A stretch of 64,000 nucleotides of DNA from Elusimicrobia bacterium GWB2_63_22 (GCA_001799735.1 MGUA01000024.1:1-64000); one strand, 5' to 3'. Numbered from the stretch's first letter, positions 16,929 through 26,788 are shown. Made by a program: numbers and translations. Notes: a model not told the origin generated them from the sequence alone.

Positions 16929-18269
16929 TTAAACCAGCGCGTACCTGCGCGCGTAGACCGACTCCGCTATGCCCAGGGCCATCAGGGTGGCCACCATGTT
17001 GGAGCCGCCATACGAGACCAGCGGCAGCGGCACGCCTGCCACGGGCGCGAACCCCAGCAGCATGCCGAAATTTATGCAGAAATAGACCAGGAACATCGCG
17101 AAGATGCCGCAGTTGACCAGGTAGCCGAACCGGTCCCGCGCCAGGCGCGCCCCCTGCATGATCCGGCCCATCAAGATCACGTACAGCCCGGTGACCAGCA
17201 GCATTCCCCAGAAGCCCATCTCCTCGCCGACTACCGCGAGGATGAAATCGGTATGCCGCTCGGGCACGAAGCCGAGCCGCGACTGCGTGCCGGAGAAGAC
17301 GCCGCGGCCCAGGATGCCGCCGGAGCCTATCGCGATGCGCGCCTGCAGCAGGTTATAGCCCGCGCCGCGCGGGTCGGTTTCCGGCGAGAGGAACACCTCC
17401 AGCCGCTTCTGCTGGTAATCCTTCATCTGGTTCTTCACCATGACCCCGGAGAAGAACCCCAGGATCAGCACCAGCGCCGCGCCGGCGAAATAGACGCCGG
17501 TGACGTTGGCGTAAAGCTTCACGGACAGCCGCCACAGGGCCCAGGCGCCAGCGGCGGTCAGGCCCACGAACGAGGCCGCGCTCCAGCCGGAATCGGAAAG
17601 GCGGAAGAAATAATTCACCAGCCCGTTGTCGAGCAGCTCCGGGTTCAGCGTTATCACGCTCCATAGCACCGGGAACAGGGCCGAGATGAAAGCGTAGCCA
17701 AGGATGATGGACAGGTGGAAGACGCTCGCTCCGGAGGCGAAGAGCATGATGAGCGCCACGGGGAACGTGATCAGGATGGCGGAGAAATCCGGCTGCTTGA
17801 TGAGCAGCAGGAAGACCGGCACGCACAGCGCGAAGGCGCCGAGCACGGTCTCCAGCTCCTTGATCTTGCCGATGCGCTTGTCGAGGAAATTGGCCAGCAC
17901 CAGGATCAGCCCCACCCGGGCGAACTCCGAAGGCTGGATGGAGAAGAACGGCAGGCGGTACCAGGAGCGGGCGCCTTTGTCCATCACCCCGAAGAACAGC
18001 ACCCCGGCGAGGAAGATCAGCAGGATGGCGTAAACGTATTTCCACTGGTCCTGGTAGATCTGGTAGTTGAGGCTCCAGGCCGCGGCGAAGGCCAGCAGGC
18101 CCAGCGGGATGGCCATGAACTGCACGCGCACGATGCGGGCCTGGGCGGGCAGCACGGCCACCGAGGACAGCACCGCGACGGTGCCGATGGCGAGCAGCAG
18201 CAGCACGCTCAGGAACAGGACCCAGTCCATGCGGCTCTTCTTCAGCCCTGCCTGCGGGGTGAATATCAT
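16929..18269 (-). CDS. rodA: rod-shape SEDS glycosyltransferase RodA
   Basis: SEDS-family peptidoglycan polymerase of 446 residues working with PBP2 in lateral wall elongation. About ten hydrophobic segments are visible. Signature regions include SWYRLPFFSIQPSEFARVGLIL, QPDFSA and the C-terminal LGFAPVAGVPLPLVSYGGSN motif. It is longer than E. coli RodA (370) because of an extended middle loop and extra membrane segments (about 200-280). It overlaps the PBP2 gene by four bases (ATGA), a strong sign of coupled expression. Confidence 0.95.
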   Translation of the reverse strand: MIFTPQAGLKKSRMDWVLFLSVLLLLAIGTVAVLSSVAVLPAQARIVRVQFMAIPLGLLAFAAAWSLNYQIYQDQWKYVYAILLIFLAGVLFFGVMDKGARSWYRLPFFSIQPSEFARVGLILVLANFLDKRIGKIKELETVLGAFALCVPVFLLLIKQPDFSAILITFPVALIMLFASGASVFHLSIILGYAFISALFPVLWSVITLNPELLDNGLVNYFFRLSDSGWSAASFVGLTAAGAWALWRLSVKLYANVTGVYFAGAALVLILGFFSGVMVKNQMKDYQQKRLEVFLSPETDPRGAGYNLLQARIAIGSGGILGRGVFSGTQSRLGFVPERHTDFILAVVGEEMGFWGMLLVTGLYVILMGRIMQGARLARDRFGYLVNCGIFAMFLVYFCINFGMLLGFAPVAGVPLPLVSYGGSNMVATLMALGIAESVYARRYALV

Positions 18270-20224
18270 ATGGCTCCCCCGGGCGCAGGCTGGGTTGACG
18301 CGATGACCGGGACCGCCGGGGAGAGTGAAACGAAGGAAAAGGTAGAGACGGCCGGGCCGCGGGCGGCGACCGGGACGGTCGATATGACCGGGGCGCGGGC
18401 GGCGACCGGGGCGGTGGATATTGCCGGGACGCGCGGCGCGGGCGCGGCTTTCCTGGCGGGCAGGTCGGCGCGCAGCGCCGCCTCTATCACGGCCTTGGCT
18501 ATCGGGGCGGCGGCCGAAGCCCCGTGCTCGCCGTGCTCCACCAGCACCGCGACGGCTATCTTGGCCGGTTGGTCGCCCACCGTGGCGTACGCCACGAACC
18601 AGGCGTGGTCCTTGCCCTGCGGGTTCTGGGCGGTGCCGGTCTTGCCATAGATCTCGGCGCCCTGTATCTTGGCGGCCTGGCCGGTGCCTTCCGACACCAC
18701 GCTGCGCAGGCCCTCGCGGATCAGCGCCCAGGTAGAATCTTTAAGTTGCACGGAGCTTATCGCCAGGGAACGGCCCCTGTAGAGGAACTGCCCGTCGCTC
18801 CTGACGATGCGGTTCACGTAGTACGGCTTGTGAAAGGTCCCGCCGTTGGCCACCGCGGCTATCTCCCCGGCGGCCTGCATCGGGGTCATCAGCGTCTCGC
18901 CCTGGCCTATGGCCAGGTTCAGCGTATCCCCGATGAACCAGTAACTCTTCTTGGCGGCCCGCGCGCTGGGCCCGAAAACGTTGCCGCTCCTCTCGTCGGG
19001 CAGGGCTATCCCGGAGGGCCGCCCCAGGCGGAAGGCCCTGGCGTATTTCTCTATGGTAAGCGCGCCCGCCCTCTGGCTCGTGTGATAAAAGTACACGTCG
19101 CAGGACTTGGCCAGGCCGTCGATAAATGAAATGTCGCCGTGCCCGCGCTTCTCCCAGCATTTAAAAACCCGGCTGCCGGCGTCGTACCAGCCGGGGCAGT
19201 GGAATTTTTCCGAAGGGGGCACGCGGCCGGACTCCAGCAGGGCGGCGGCGGTGATGATCTTGAAGATGGACCCCGGCGGGTAGCTGCCCTGCAGCGCCAC
19301 GTTGAATTCCGGCAGGATCTTGCCGGGGGGCAGGCCCTCCCGCTCCGAACCGGAGAGGACGAACATGTTGGGGTCGTAGTCCGGGGACGAGGCAAAAGCC
19401 AGCACCGCGCCGGTGCGCGGGTCCAGCGCCACTACCGCGCCCTTGCCGGTGGCGGACTTCGCGAGCCCTTCTTCGGCGGCGGCCTGCGCCTTTGAATCGA
19501 TCGTCAGGAAAATGTCCGCGCCGGGCACCCATTTACGGCTCTCGAGCACGCGGTTGAGTTTGCCGCGGGAGTCCACCTCCAGGTAGATCCCCCCGTCCTT
19601 GCCTTTCAGTTCTTTCTCGTACATCTTCTCGAGACCGGCTTTGCCGATGCGCGAGTCCATGGAATAGTTCTTGTCCCTGGAGAGCGCCGACCAGTCCTTC
19701 GCGTCCATCTTGCCGATGTAGCCGACGAGGTGGCTCAGGTAGGGGCCGAAAGGGTAGTAGCGCCGGGCCTCCACGATGATGTCGATGCCGGGGTACACGG
19801 CCTTTAACTCGGAAAGGGAGAGCATGATCTTCGGCGGCAGGTTCTCGGCCAGGCGCACCGGCTTCTCCCTGGAGGCGGCCCGGTAGATGCTCTTGCGCAG
19901 CGCGTCGTAGTCCGCGCTGAGCGGCCGGGAGAGGGCCCGGGCCATGCGGTCCAGCTCCGCGTTGGTCCTGGCCTGGCCGGGAAAATAGATGAGGCTGAAG
20001 GAGGGCTTGCTGGTGGCGATGGCCGTTTCGTCGGAGGAGAAGATGCGGCCGCGCGGGGAAGCCTGGGCTATGACCTGGGTGCGGTTCTTTTCGGCGATCT
20101 CGCGGTAGTGCGCGGCGTTAAGCACCTGCAGGTTCACCAGCCGCAGGATGAACAGCAGCGCTGCGCCGTAGGCCAGTATCCACAGCAGTTCCAGGCGCTC
20201 CTGCGGGATCTGGCGGTCTATCAT
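18266..20224 (-). CDS. mrdA: penicillin-binding protein 2, elongation transpeptidase
   Basis: Class B PBP of 652 residues that cross-links peptidoglycan in the elongasome. One N-terminal membrane segment (about 15-33), a dimerisation domain, then the transpeptidase with SxxK at 319-322 (SIFK), SCD at 374-376 and KTG at 528-530. A Cys pair near 345-360 resembles the zinc loop of PBP2. The last 60 residues are an Ala/Pro/Val/Thr-rich tail with an imperfect PVAARxPxxST repeat, absent from standard PBP2. It overlaps both mreD and rodA by four bases. Confidence 0.95.
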   Translation of the reverse strand: MIDRQIPQERLELLWILAYGAALLFILRLVNLQVLNAAHYREIAEKNRTQVIAQASPRGRIFSSDETAIATSKPSFSLIYFPGQARTNAELDRMARALSRPLSADYDALRKSIYRAASREKPVRLAENLPPKIMLSLSELKAVYPGIDIIVEARRYYPFGPYLSHLVGYIGKMDAKDWSALSRDKNYSMDSRIGKAGLEKMYEKELKGKDGGIYLEVDSRGKLNRVLESRKWVPGADIFLTIDSKAQAAAEEGLAKSATGKGAVVALDPRTGAVLAFASSPDYDPNMFVLSGSEREGLPPGKILPEFNVALQGSYPPGSIFKIITAAALLESGRVPPSEKFHCPGWYDAGSRVFKCWEKRGHGDISFIDGLAKSCDVYFYHTSQRAGALTIEKYARAFRLGRPSGIALPDERSGNVFGPSARAAKKSYWFIGDTLNLAIGQGETLMTPMQAAGEIAAVANGGTFHKPYYVNRIVRSDGQFLYRGRSLAISSVQLKDSTWALIREGLRSVVSEGTGQAAKIQGAEIYGKTGTAQNPQGKDHAWFVAYATVGDQPAKIAVAVLVEHGEHGASAAAPIAKAVIEAALRADLPARKAAPAPRVPAISTAPVAARAPVISTVPVAARGPAVSTFSFVSLSPAVPVIASTQPAPGGAI

Positions 20225-20700
20225 AGTATCCCGGACCGCCGCTTCAGCCAGTAGAAGACCTGGAACACCACCGGCACCGCCAGGGCGTTCAGGAAAGGTT
20301 CCACCAGGAAAATCTTAAGGCCGGCGGGGTTGATGCTGGCGAAGACCAGGCTCAGGCCCTGGTAAAAAAGAAGGCAGCCCCACGAAAGCGCGAGCGCCGC
20401 CACCAGCTGCGAGAAAGGGCTGGCCATGTCGAAGTGGCGCTTTATGACGTAGACCACGTAGCCCATCAGGGAATAAACCAGCGCCCAGCCGCCGAAAACC
20501 CCGGAGCCCAGCATGTCCGCGTAAAGCCCCAGCATGAAGCACCAGGCGATGCCTTTTACGGGCCCGGCCAGGATGGCCGCGCTGAGGGCGGCCGCGAAGA
20601 GCAGGTTGGGCGCGAGCCCGAAAACCGTGAGGTTCTGCGTCCACCACCAGTAAAAACCGCCGGAGGCCAGGTAAAGAAGAGGTTCCAGGATCAGGCTCAT
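20221..20700 (-). CDS. mreD: rod shape-determining protein MreD
   Basis: Inner-membrane elongasome protein of 159 residues with about five hydrophobic segments. Similarity to MreD is low in general; position between mreC and mrdA, length and topology support the call. The motif KGIAWCFMLGLYADMLGSGVFGG fits the family's conserved middle section. It overlaps mreC and mrdA by four bases at each end. Confidence 0.88.
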   Translation of the reverse strand: MSLILEPLLYLASGGFYWWWTQNLTVFGLAPNLLFAAALSAAILAGPVKGIAWCFMLGLYADMLGSGVFGGWALVYSLMGYVVYVIKRHFDMASPFSQLVAALALSWGCLLFYQGLSLVFASINPAGLKIFLVEPFLNALAVPVVFQVFYWLKRRSGIL

Positions 20701-21554
20701 TTAGCGGGCTCCTGCGGCCCGGCCAGTTCCCTGGGGAGGTTGCGGCGCAACACGAAAACCTCCTCGAGGGTGTTGACGTTCACCGCCGGGGCCACGTCGG
20801 CGGTGATGAAATTCATGAACGATTCCCGGGGGTAGACCTTGCGGACCTTGCCCACGTAGACGCCCGGCGGGAACAGCAGGCCGCCGGGAGCGGTGGTGAT
20901 CTCCGCGCCCTCGGCCATCTCGGCGTCCTCGGGCACGTAGTTCACCTTCAGCAGCCAGGTGCCCTTACCCTCCACCAGCGCCTGCATGCCCGACGGGGCT
21001 ATGGAGCAGACCGCCGAGGCCGCGCTGTTGGTCAGCAGCAGCACCTTGGAAAATTTGGGATACACCTCGAACACGCGCCCGGCCAGGCCAGCCCGGTCGT
21101 CCTGCATGCCGAGCACGGTGTCGTTGACGGTGATGCCATGCTCGGAGCCTTTGTCGATATAGAAAGAGCCGTACCAGTCGGCCGGCGTCTTGTTGACGAT
21201 CCTGGCCCAGGAGCCCGCCCAGGGCAGCATGCGCGACAGCCGCATCTCGCGGGCGAGCCGCTCGTTCTCCGAGGTCATGGCCGCGGATTCCTGCAGCTTC
21301 ATCTCCAGGGCGCGCACTTTCTCCTTGAGGCCCCGGTTCTCCTGGTCGGTCTCCAGCAGGGCCACGAAGTTAGCGGGCACGTTGCGGACAAAATAGCTGT
21401 ACCTCGCCCCGTAATGCAGGGACGGGTAAAGGCTGTAGCTCACGGCGATCCTGGCCGTGTGCGCAATTTTAGATGCGGGGGATATAAGGAAGATTACCGA
21501 AAGGGCGACAAAAAAGACTATCGCGTAATTAGCTGCGTCTTTCTCTCTGCTCAT
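20697..21554 (-). CDS. mreC: rod shape-determining protein MreC
   Basis: Periplasmic scaffold of the elongasome, 285 residues, activating PBP2 and RodA. One membrane segment (about 10-27), a coiled coil (about 68-105, with LKEKVRALEMKLQE) and a beta-rich C-terminal MreC domain containing YIDKGSEHGI and TNSAASAVCSI. It sits 53 bp after mreB and overlaps mreD by four bases. Confidence 0.95.
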   Translation of the reverse strand: MSREKDAANYAIVFFVALSVIFLISPASKIAHTARIAVSYSLYPSLHYGARYSYFVRNVPANFVALLETDQENRGLKEKVRALEMKLQESAAMTSENERLAREMRLSRMLPWAGSWARIVNKTPADWYGSFYIDKGSEHGITVNDTVLGMQDDRAGLAGRVFEVYPKFSKVLLLTNSAASAVCSIAPSGMQALVEGKGTWLLKVNYVPEDAEMAEGAEITTAPGGLLFPPGVYVGKVRKVYPRESFMNFITADVAPAVNVNTLEEVFVLRRNLPRELAGPQEPAK

Positions 21555-21607
21555 CGCCGTCCCTGTTGAGACCGCCTGAAACTCCTACCGCGCCTGCCGG
21601 GAGCAGG

Positions 21608-22651
21608 TCAGCGGTACGACTTCAGGAACTCGGGCCTCTGCTGGATCTTGTCAAGTTCTTCAAGATACTTACCGCAGCCCAAGGCGACACAGCTTAAAGG
21701 ATCGGCGGCCCTGTGGACGGGCAGTTCAGTTTCCTGCCGGATGAGCTCGGGGAAGCCGCGGAGCAGCGACCCGCCTCCAGCCAGCACCATCCCGCGGTCC
21801 ACTAGGTCCGAGGAAAGTTCCGGCGGCGTCTCTTCCAGCACCTGCTTGATCACGTCCACTATGAGCTGGACAGGCTCCATCAGGGCCTGCCTTATCTCTT
21901 CAGAAGTCACAAGAATCGTCTTGGGCAGCCCCTTGGCCTGGTCTCTGCCTTTAACTTCAATGGTCTTTTCTTCTTTTAAAGGGAAAACCGATCCTATCTG
22001 TATCTTAACCTCTTCCGCGGTAGTCTCGCCTATGACTAAATTGTGCTTGCGCCGGAAATACTGCACTATGCAGTCGTCCATCTCGTCGCCGGCCACGTCG
22101 AGGGACTTCGCCACCACCATGCCGCCGAGGGAAATAACAGCCACCTCGGTGGTGCCGCCGCCTATGTCGCAGATCATGCTCGCGTGCGGCTCCGAAACCG
22201 GCAGGTCGGAACCTATGGCGGCCGCCATCGGTTCCTCTATGAGCGCCACTTCGCGGGCGCCCGCCTGTTCGGCGGATTCCTGCACGGCGCGCTTCTCCAC
22301 TTCGGTTATGCCTGACGGGATGCCTATCACTATGCGGGGGTGCAGGAGGCTGCGCCTGTTGTGCACCTTGCGGATGAAATACTTGATCATTTCCTGCGTC
22401 ACTTCGAAATCGGCGATCACGCCGTTGCGCAGCGGCCTGACGGCCGTAATGTTCGACGGGGTGCGGCCCAGCATCAGCTTGGCCTCTGCGCCCACCGCCA
22501 GCACCTTCCGCCTGTTCTTGTCTATGGCGACCACGGACGGCTCGCGCAGCACGATACCCTTGCCTTTAACGTATACAAGGGTATTCGCGGTGCCGAGGTC
22601 TATTCCGATATCGTTCGAGAACAGGCTGAAGAAATAGTCGAACATTCCCAT
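21608..22651 (-). CDS. mreB: rod shape-determining protein MreB
   Basis: Bacterial actin of 347 residues forming membrane-bound filaments that direct lateral wall synthesis. ATP-binding elements are clear: [19 protein letters not shown] (phosphate 1), [19 protein letters not shown] (phosphate 2) and [12 protein letters not shown] (adenosine). It follows rplQ by 10 bp, so the mre-mrd-rod genes may be partly expressed from the ribosomal cluster. Confidence 0.98.
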   Translation of the reverse strand: MGMFDYFFSLFSNDIGIDLGTANTLVYVKGKGIVLREPSVVAIDKNRRKVLAVGAEAKLMLGRTPSNITAVRPLRNGVIADFEVTQEMIKYFIRKVHNRRSLLHPRIVIGIPSGITEVEKRAVQESAEQAGAREVALIEEPMAAAIGSDLPVSEPHASMICDIGGGTTEVAVISLGGMVVAKSLDVAGDEMDDCIVQYFRRKHNLVIGETTAEEVKIQIGSVFPLKEEKTIEVKGRDQAKGLPKTILVTSEEIRQALMEPVQLIVDVIKQVLEETPPELSSDLVDRGMVLAGGGSLLRGFPELIRQETELPVHRAADPLSCVALGCGKYLEELDKIQQRPEFLKSYR

Positions 22652-22661
22652 TGGATCCTAT

Positions 22662-23003
22662 TTAGACCAGTTTTACCAGAGCCGTTTCAGTCGCGTCGCC
22701 GCGGCGGGCGCCGAGCTTCAGGATGCGGGTGAAACCGCCGTTGCGCTCTTTATAGCGCGGGGCGAGGACGTCGAACACCTTGTGATAGACGGCCTTGTCC
22801 TTGATGACGCGGCGGACTTCCACCCAGCGGTTGTTCTTGGCGTCGGCGATCACGCGCTCGGCCACCTTTACCAGCTCCTTCGCCTTCGGGAGGGTGGTCT
22901 CCACCTTCTCGTGCAGCAGCAGGCTGGTCGCCATGTTGGAGAACATCGCGCGGCGGTGAGAGCCGGTCCTGGAAAGTTTCCTTGCGCCTAAGTTTCTTAT
23001 CAT
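22662..23003 (-). CDS. rplQ: 50S ribosomal protein L17
   Basis: L17 of 113 residues, near the exit-tunnel side of the large subunit. Characteristic start MIRNLGARKLSRTGSHRRAM and the end RNGGFTRILKLGARRGDATETALVKL. It is the last gene of the alpha-operon segment, 21 bp after rpoA, followed by mreB. Confidence 0.98.
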   Translation of the reverse strand: MIRNLGARKLSRTGSHRRAMFSNMATSLLLHEKVETTLPKAKELVKVAERVIADAKNNRWVEVRRVIKDKAVYHKVFDVLAPRYKERNGGFTRILKLGARRGDATETALVKLV

Positions 23004-23024
23004 AGCTGTTTCCTTGGAAAGTAA

Positions 23025-23999
23025 TTAGTCTATCTTCATCCCGAGGTCGAGGCCCATTTCCTTCAGCTTCTCTTTGATCTCGTCCAGGGATTTCTGCCCG
23101 AAATTCTTCACGGCCAGCAGGTCGTCTTCCGACTTGCGGACCAGCTCGCCTATCGTGCGGATGCCGGCCACTTTCAGGCAGTTGGAGGCGCGGGAGGAGA
23201 GCTCTATCATCTCCACGCCCTGCTCCAGCTTGCCGGCCATCTCGCCGGCGGGCTCGGACTTCGCGGCCTCGGCCTTCAGGGGTTCCTTGGCGGCTTCTTC
23301 GGCCGGCAGGAACGGGGTGATCGAGCGGCGCAGCAGCGCGGCGGTGTTCTTAACCGCGTCGTCGGGGCTCATCGTCCCGTCGGTCCAGACCTCGAGCACG
23401 AGCTTGTCGTAGTCGGTGCGCTGGCCCACGCGGGCGTTCTCCACGGTGTAGTGAACTTTCTGGATAGGGGAGAAGATGGCGTCCATCGGGATGAACTCCA
23501 TCGGCAGGTTCACGCGGGCGCGGATCTCTTCGGAGGTCAGGTAGCCCGATCCGCGGGCGATCTCAAGTTCCACTTCGAACTCGGCGCCGCTCTCCACGTG
23601 GGCTATCACGAGGTCCTTGTTGATGATCTCGACGTTGGCGTTCTCCTTTATGTCGGAGGCCGTCACTTCTTTCTTGCCCTTCAGGGAGATCATGACGGTC
23701 TCGGGGCCCTCGCCCTTGAGGCGCACGCGCAGCTTTTTGAGGTTCAGCACGATGTTGACCACGTCTTCCTGCACGCCGTTGATGGCGGCGTATTCGTGCC
23801 TGGCGCCCTTGATGCGCACGGCCACCACGGCCGCGCCCTCGATGCTCGAGAGCAGGATGCGGCGCAGCGAGTTGCCTATCGTGTGGCCGTAACCCTTTTC
23901 GTAGGGCTCGGCGGTGAACTTCGCGTAGTTGTCCGTCTTCGACTTGTCGTCGATATTAAGGCCTTCGGGAATAACGAGCTGTTTTGAGAAAGTAGCCAT
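23025..23999 (-). CDS. rpoA: RNA polymerase subunit alpha
   Basis: Alpha subunit of 324 residues. The N-terminal assembly domain (about 1-230) includes TIGNSLRRILLSSIEG. The C-terminal domain (about 255-320) has LSSRASNCLKVAGIRTIGELV and KNFGQKSLDEI, used for UP-element and activator contacts. Preserved alphaCTD residues mean that upstream activator sites near -45 to -65 could work here. It lies 15 bp after rpsD. Confidence 0.98.
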   Translation of the reverse strand: MATFSKQLVIPEGLNIDDKSKTDNYAKFTAEPYEKGYGHTIGNSLRRILLSSIEGAAVVAVRIKGARHEYAAINGVQEDVVNIVLNLKKLRVRLKGEGPETVMISLKGKKEVTASDIKENANVEIINKDLVIAHVESGAEFEVELEIARGSGYLTSEEIRARVNLPMEFIPMDAIFSPIQKVHYTVENARVGQRTDYDKLVLEVWTDGTMSPDDAVKNTAALLRRSITPFLPAEEAAKEPLKAEAAKSEPAGEMAGKLEQGVEMIELSSRASNCLKVAGIRTIGELVRKSEDDLLAVKNFGQKSLDEIKEKLKEMGLDLGMKID

Positions 24000-24014
24000 T
24001 AAGAACCTCTTTTT

Positions 24015-24653
24015 TTACTTGGAATAGAATTCGACGATGAGCTGCTCGTCGGCGTTGATGCTGGACTCGGCGCGGTCGGGCCAGCGCACGAGCTTGCCGG
24101 TCTTCGTGCCGGAGTCCCAGGCCAGGAAGCTGGGGCGCTGGGTGGTCTTCTCGGCGTGCTCCATGCCCTGCTTGACGAGCGGGGTCTCGGAGGTCTTCGC
24201 GTTCATCGTCACCTCGTCGCCGGGCTTGAGCATGGCGGACGGGATGGAGAGGACGCGGCCGTTAACCTTTACGTGGCCGTGGTTGACCAGCTGGCGGGCG
24301 GCTTTGAGCGACACCGCGAAGCCGAGGCGGCGGGTGATGTTGTCAAGGCGGACTTCCAGGAAGCGCAGCAGCGCCGCGCCGGTCTGGCCCTTGTCCTTGG
24401 AAGCCTTGGTGAAGAAGCGCTTGAACTGCGTCTCGGTCACCTGGGCCGTCAGACGGGCGATCTGCTTTTCGCGCAGGTGTTTGCCGTAGTCGGAGATCTT
24501 GTTGGGGCGCTTGCCGCCGCCAAAGCGCTTTTCTTTTTCAGCGCGCTGGGCTTTATCAACCTGGCAGTTGGTGTGGCACTTGGTTCCCTTGAGGAACAGT
24601 TTCTGGCTCACTTTCGTGCATTTTTTGCAGCTGGGTCCGGTATATCTCGACAT
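24015..24653 (-). CDS. rpsD: 30S ribosomal protein S4
   Basis: S4 of 212 residues, a primary 16S rRNA binder. The N-terminal section has four cysteines (CKKCTKVSQKLFLKGTKCHTNC), the zinc-binding C+ form. The S4 RNA-binding domain has RRLGFAVSLKAARQLVNHGHVKVNGR. In other bacteria S4 represses its own operon; no such site was identified. Confidence 0.98.
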   Translation of the reverse strand: MSRYTGPSCKKCTKVSQKLFLKGTKCHTNCQVDKAQRAEKEKRFGGGKRPNKISDYGKHLREKQIARLTAQVTETQFKRFFTKASKDKGQTGAALLRFLEVRLDNITRRLGFAVSLKAARQLVNHGHVKVNGRVLSIPSAMLKPGDEVTMNAKTSETPLVKQGMEHAEKTTQRPSFLAWDSGTKTGKLVRWPDRAESSINADEQLIVEFYSK

Positions 24654-24682
24654 TGTAAAAGTCTCCTTCGTTCTCTCTGGTG

Positions 24683-25114
24683 TTAGACGCGGCGGGCTTT
24701 AGGGGGCCTGCAGCCGTTGTGCGGGATCGGGGTGACGTCCTTGATGGACACCACGTGTATGCCGCTCTGCGCTACCGCGCGGATGGCGGTCTCGCGGCCG
24801 GGGCCGGGGCCGCTGACAAAAACCATGGCCTGCCGGACGCCGTACTCGGCCGCCTTGGCGGCCGCCTTGGAGGCGGTGATCTGCGCGGCGAAGGGGGTGC
24901 CCTTCTTGGTGCCGCGGAAACCGTTGCCACCCGACGTGGACCAGGCGATCACGCCGCCCTTCTCGTCGGTAAAGGTTACGATCGTGTTGTTGAACGAGCA
25001 GTTCACGTACACGCGGGCGAAAGCCACGGTGCGCACGCGGCGCCGGGGGGCCGCCTTCTGCTCGGGTTTCTTGGCCCCGTCCTGGGGCTGCTGGGTCTTG
25101 TTTTCTTCTGCCAT
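24683..25114 (-). CDS. rpsK: 30S ribosomal protein S11
   Basis: S11 of 143 residues on the small-subunit platform. The first 28 residues are a Lys/Gln-rich extension. The core has [21 protein letters not shown] and ends with [15 protein letters not shown], a typical S11 C-terminus. It sits 53 bp after rpsM and 29 bp before rpsD. Confidence 0.98.
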   Translation of the reverse strand: MAEENKTQQPQDGAKKPEQKAAPRRRVRTVAFARVYVNCSFNNTIVTFTDEKGGVIAWSTSGGNGFRGTKKGTPFAAQITASKAAAKAAEYGVRQAMVFVSGPGPGRETAIRAVAQSGIHVVSIKDVTPIPHNGCRPPKARRV

Positions 25115-25167
25115 ATTAAATCATCCTCCGTAGTTTTTCCCCTCCGCCGTGGCGGAGGGGCTGCGCC

Positions 25168-25566
25168 TTACGCCTTCGGCGCGGCGGCGGCTGCCTTCGA
25201 GGAGGCGCCGACGGTCCGTCTGCGGCCTCTGCGGGTGCGACCGTTGGTGCGGGTGCGCTGACCGCGCACCGGCAGGTTCCGGCGGTGCCGGTAACCGCGG
25301 TAGCTGTTGATCTCGACGTACCGCTTCAGGTTGGCGGTGATCTCCCTGCGGAGCTCGCCCTCCACCTTGTACTCTTTCTGGATGGTGGTATTGATAAGAC
25401 CGATCTGGTCTTCGGTCAGGTCCTTAACCCGGGTATCGGGGCTGACCTGATTCACGAGACCGGCCAGGATCTTCTTGGCCATCGGGCGCCCTATGCCGTA
25501 AACATAGGCTAAAGCGATGCTGATTTTTTTGTCTCTCGGTAAGTCTACGCCTGCTATACGTGCCAT
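25168..25566 (-). CDS. rpsM: 30S ribosomal protein S13
   Basis: S13 of 132 residues, contacting tRNA and L5 in the intersubunit bridge. Start [22 protein letters not shown] and the [25 protein letters not shown] signature are present. An Ala-rich C-terminal tail adds a few residues. Confidence 0.98.
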   Translation of the reverse strand: MARIAGVDLPRDKKISIALAYVYGIGRPMAKKILAGLVNQVSPDTRVKDLTEDQIGLINTTIQKEYKVEGELRREITANLKRYVEINSYRGYRHRRNLPVRGQRTRTNGRTRRGRRRTVGASSKAAAAAPKA

Positions 25567-25632
25567 ACTTTCTCCTTGGGATTCTGCTGTAATCGGTTAC
25601 CAGGGCTGTCGCCGCCAGTCACCAGCCGGGGC

Positions 25633-25746
25633 TTAACCCTGGCGCTGCTTGTGGCGGGGGTCGCCGCAAATTACGCGGACGACGCCCTTGCGCTTTACGA
25701 TCTTGCACTTTACGCAAATTTTTTTAACGCTCGCTCTGACTTTCAT
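25633..25746 (-). CDS. rpmJ: 50S ribosomal protein L36
   Basis: L36 of 37 residues: [21 protein letters not shown], then [15 protein letters not shown]. Its C-x2-C...C-x4-H set is the zinc-binding form. The position between infA and rpsM is the standard one. Confidence 0.96.
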   Translation of the reverse strand: MKVRASVKKICVKCKIVKRKGVVRVICGDPRHKQRQG

Positions 25747-25789
25747 TGAAGCACCTCTTGCTGGTTCCTGCCGTCGGGGGACGGCTGGT

Positions 25790-26011
25790 TTATTTTTCCC
25801 TGTACACTATCCGGCCCTTGCTCAGGTCATAAGGCGAAAGTTCCATCTTCACCTTATCGCCCGGGAGTATCTTTATGTGGTGAATGCGCATCTTGCCGGA
25901 GATGATGCCCAGTATGGTCTTGCCCGGGGCTATTTCAACTTTAAAAGTGGCGTTCGGAAGGGACTCTTTTACTATCCCTTCGATCTCTATTTTTTCACTG
26001 TTTTCTGACAT
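25790..26011 (-). CDS. infA: translation initiation factor IF-1
   Basis: S1-like OB-fold factor of 73 residues binding the 30S A-site. Core: [33 protein letters not shown] and [16 protein letters not shown]. An upstream TTG also opens the frame, but MSENSEK at 26011 is the family-like start. TTTTGTATAAT lies nine bases before this ATG, so infA may have its own nearly leaderless promoter inside the cluster. Confidence 0.97.
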   Translation of the reverse strand: MSENSEKIEIEGIVKESLPNATFKVEIAPGKTILGIISGKMRIHHIKILPGDKVKMELSPYDLSKGRIVYREK

Positions 26012-26020
26012 ATTTAATAT

Positions 26021-26031
26021 ATTATACAAAA
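26021..26031 (-). promoter_or_regulatory. internal promoter upstream of infA
   Basis: TTTTGTATAAT on the minus strand between map and infA, with the ATG nine bases later. It matches the TTTTG-TAnAAT pattern seen at many other starts in this window. It would let infA, rpmJ, rpsM, rpsK, rpsD, rpoA and rplQ be transcribed separately from the long upstream cluster. Confidence 0.55.
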
Positions 26032-26035
26032 TAAA

Positions 26036-26788
26036 CTAGCCGCACGAACTCAGTATGTCGCAGCCGTCCTCCGTGACGGCTACCGTATGTTCGTAGTGGG
26101 CGGAGAGGCTGCCGTCCGCGGAAACCGCGGTCCAGCCGTCGTTCTTCACTATCACGTCCGCCTTGCCCAGGCACAACATCGGCTCTATCGCCAGCGTCAT
26201 GCCCGCCTTCAGGAGCGGCCCGGTGCCGGGGCGCCCGAAGTTCGGTATGGAGGGTTCCTCGTGCAGGCGCCGGCCTATGCCGTGCCCCGTGAACTCCCGC
26301 ACCACCGACATGCCGTTCTCCACGGCGTATTTTTCCACGGCGTGGGAAACGTCTCCCAGCCTGGCGCCCGCCTTTACGGCCGAGAGCGCCCTCTCCAGAG
26401 AAACCCGCGTAACGTCCATCAGCCGCTTCGCCGGCGCCGAGATCTCCCCGGCGGCCACGGTGACGGCGGCGTCGCCGTAAAAACCTTCGCAGACCGCGCC
26501 CATGTCCAGGCTCACGATGTCGCCTTCCCGCACCACGCGCTTCGGGCTGGGTATCCCGTGCACGATCTCCTCGTTGATGGAAACGCAGAGCGTTGCCGGG
26601 TATCCCCGGTAACCGAGGAAGGCCGGAACGGCGCCGAGTTCCCTCACGCGCTGTTCCGCAAATTTGTCAAGTTCCGCCGTGGTGGCCCCGGGTTTGACCC
26701 GGGCCTTGAGCTGCGCCAGCACCTCGGCGACTACGCGCGAAGCCCTGCGCATGCTCTCAATTTCCGCGGCGGTCTTTATCTCTATCAC
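26036..26788 (-). CDS. map: methionine aminopeptidase type I
   Basis: Removes the initiator methionine from nascent proteins; 250 residues. The five metal ligands fit: SLDMGAVCEGFYGDAAVT (two Asp), EFTGHGIGRRLHEEP (His), MTLAIEPML (Glu) and the late YEHTVAVTEDG (Glu). It overlaps adk by four bases (ATGA). Confidence 0.97.
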   Translation of the reverse strand: MIEIKTAAEIESMRRASRVVAEVLAQLKARVKPGATTAELDKFAEQRVRELGAVPAFLGYRGYPATLCVSINEEIVHGIPSPKRVVREGDIVSLDMGAVCEGFYGDAAVTVAAGEISAPAKRLMDVTRVSLERALSAVKAGARLGDVSHAVEKYAVENGMSVVREFTGHGIGRRLHEEPSIPNFGRPGTGPLLKAGMTLAIEPMLCLGKADVIVKNDGWTAVSADGSLSAHYEHTVAVTEDGCDILSSCG

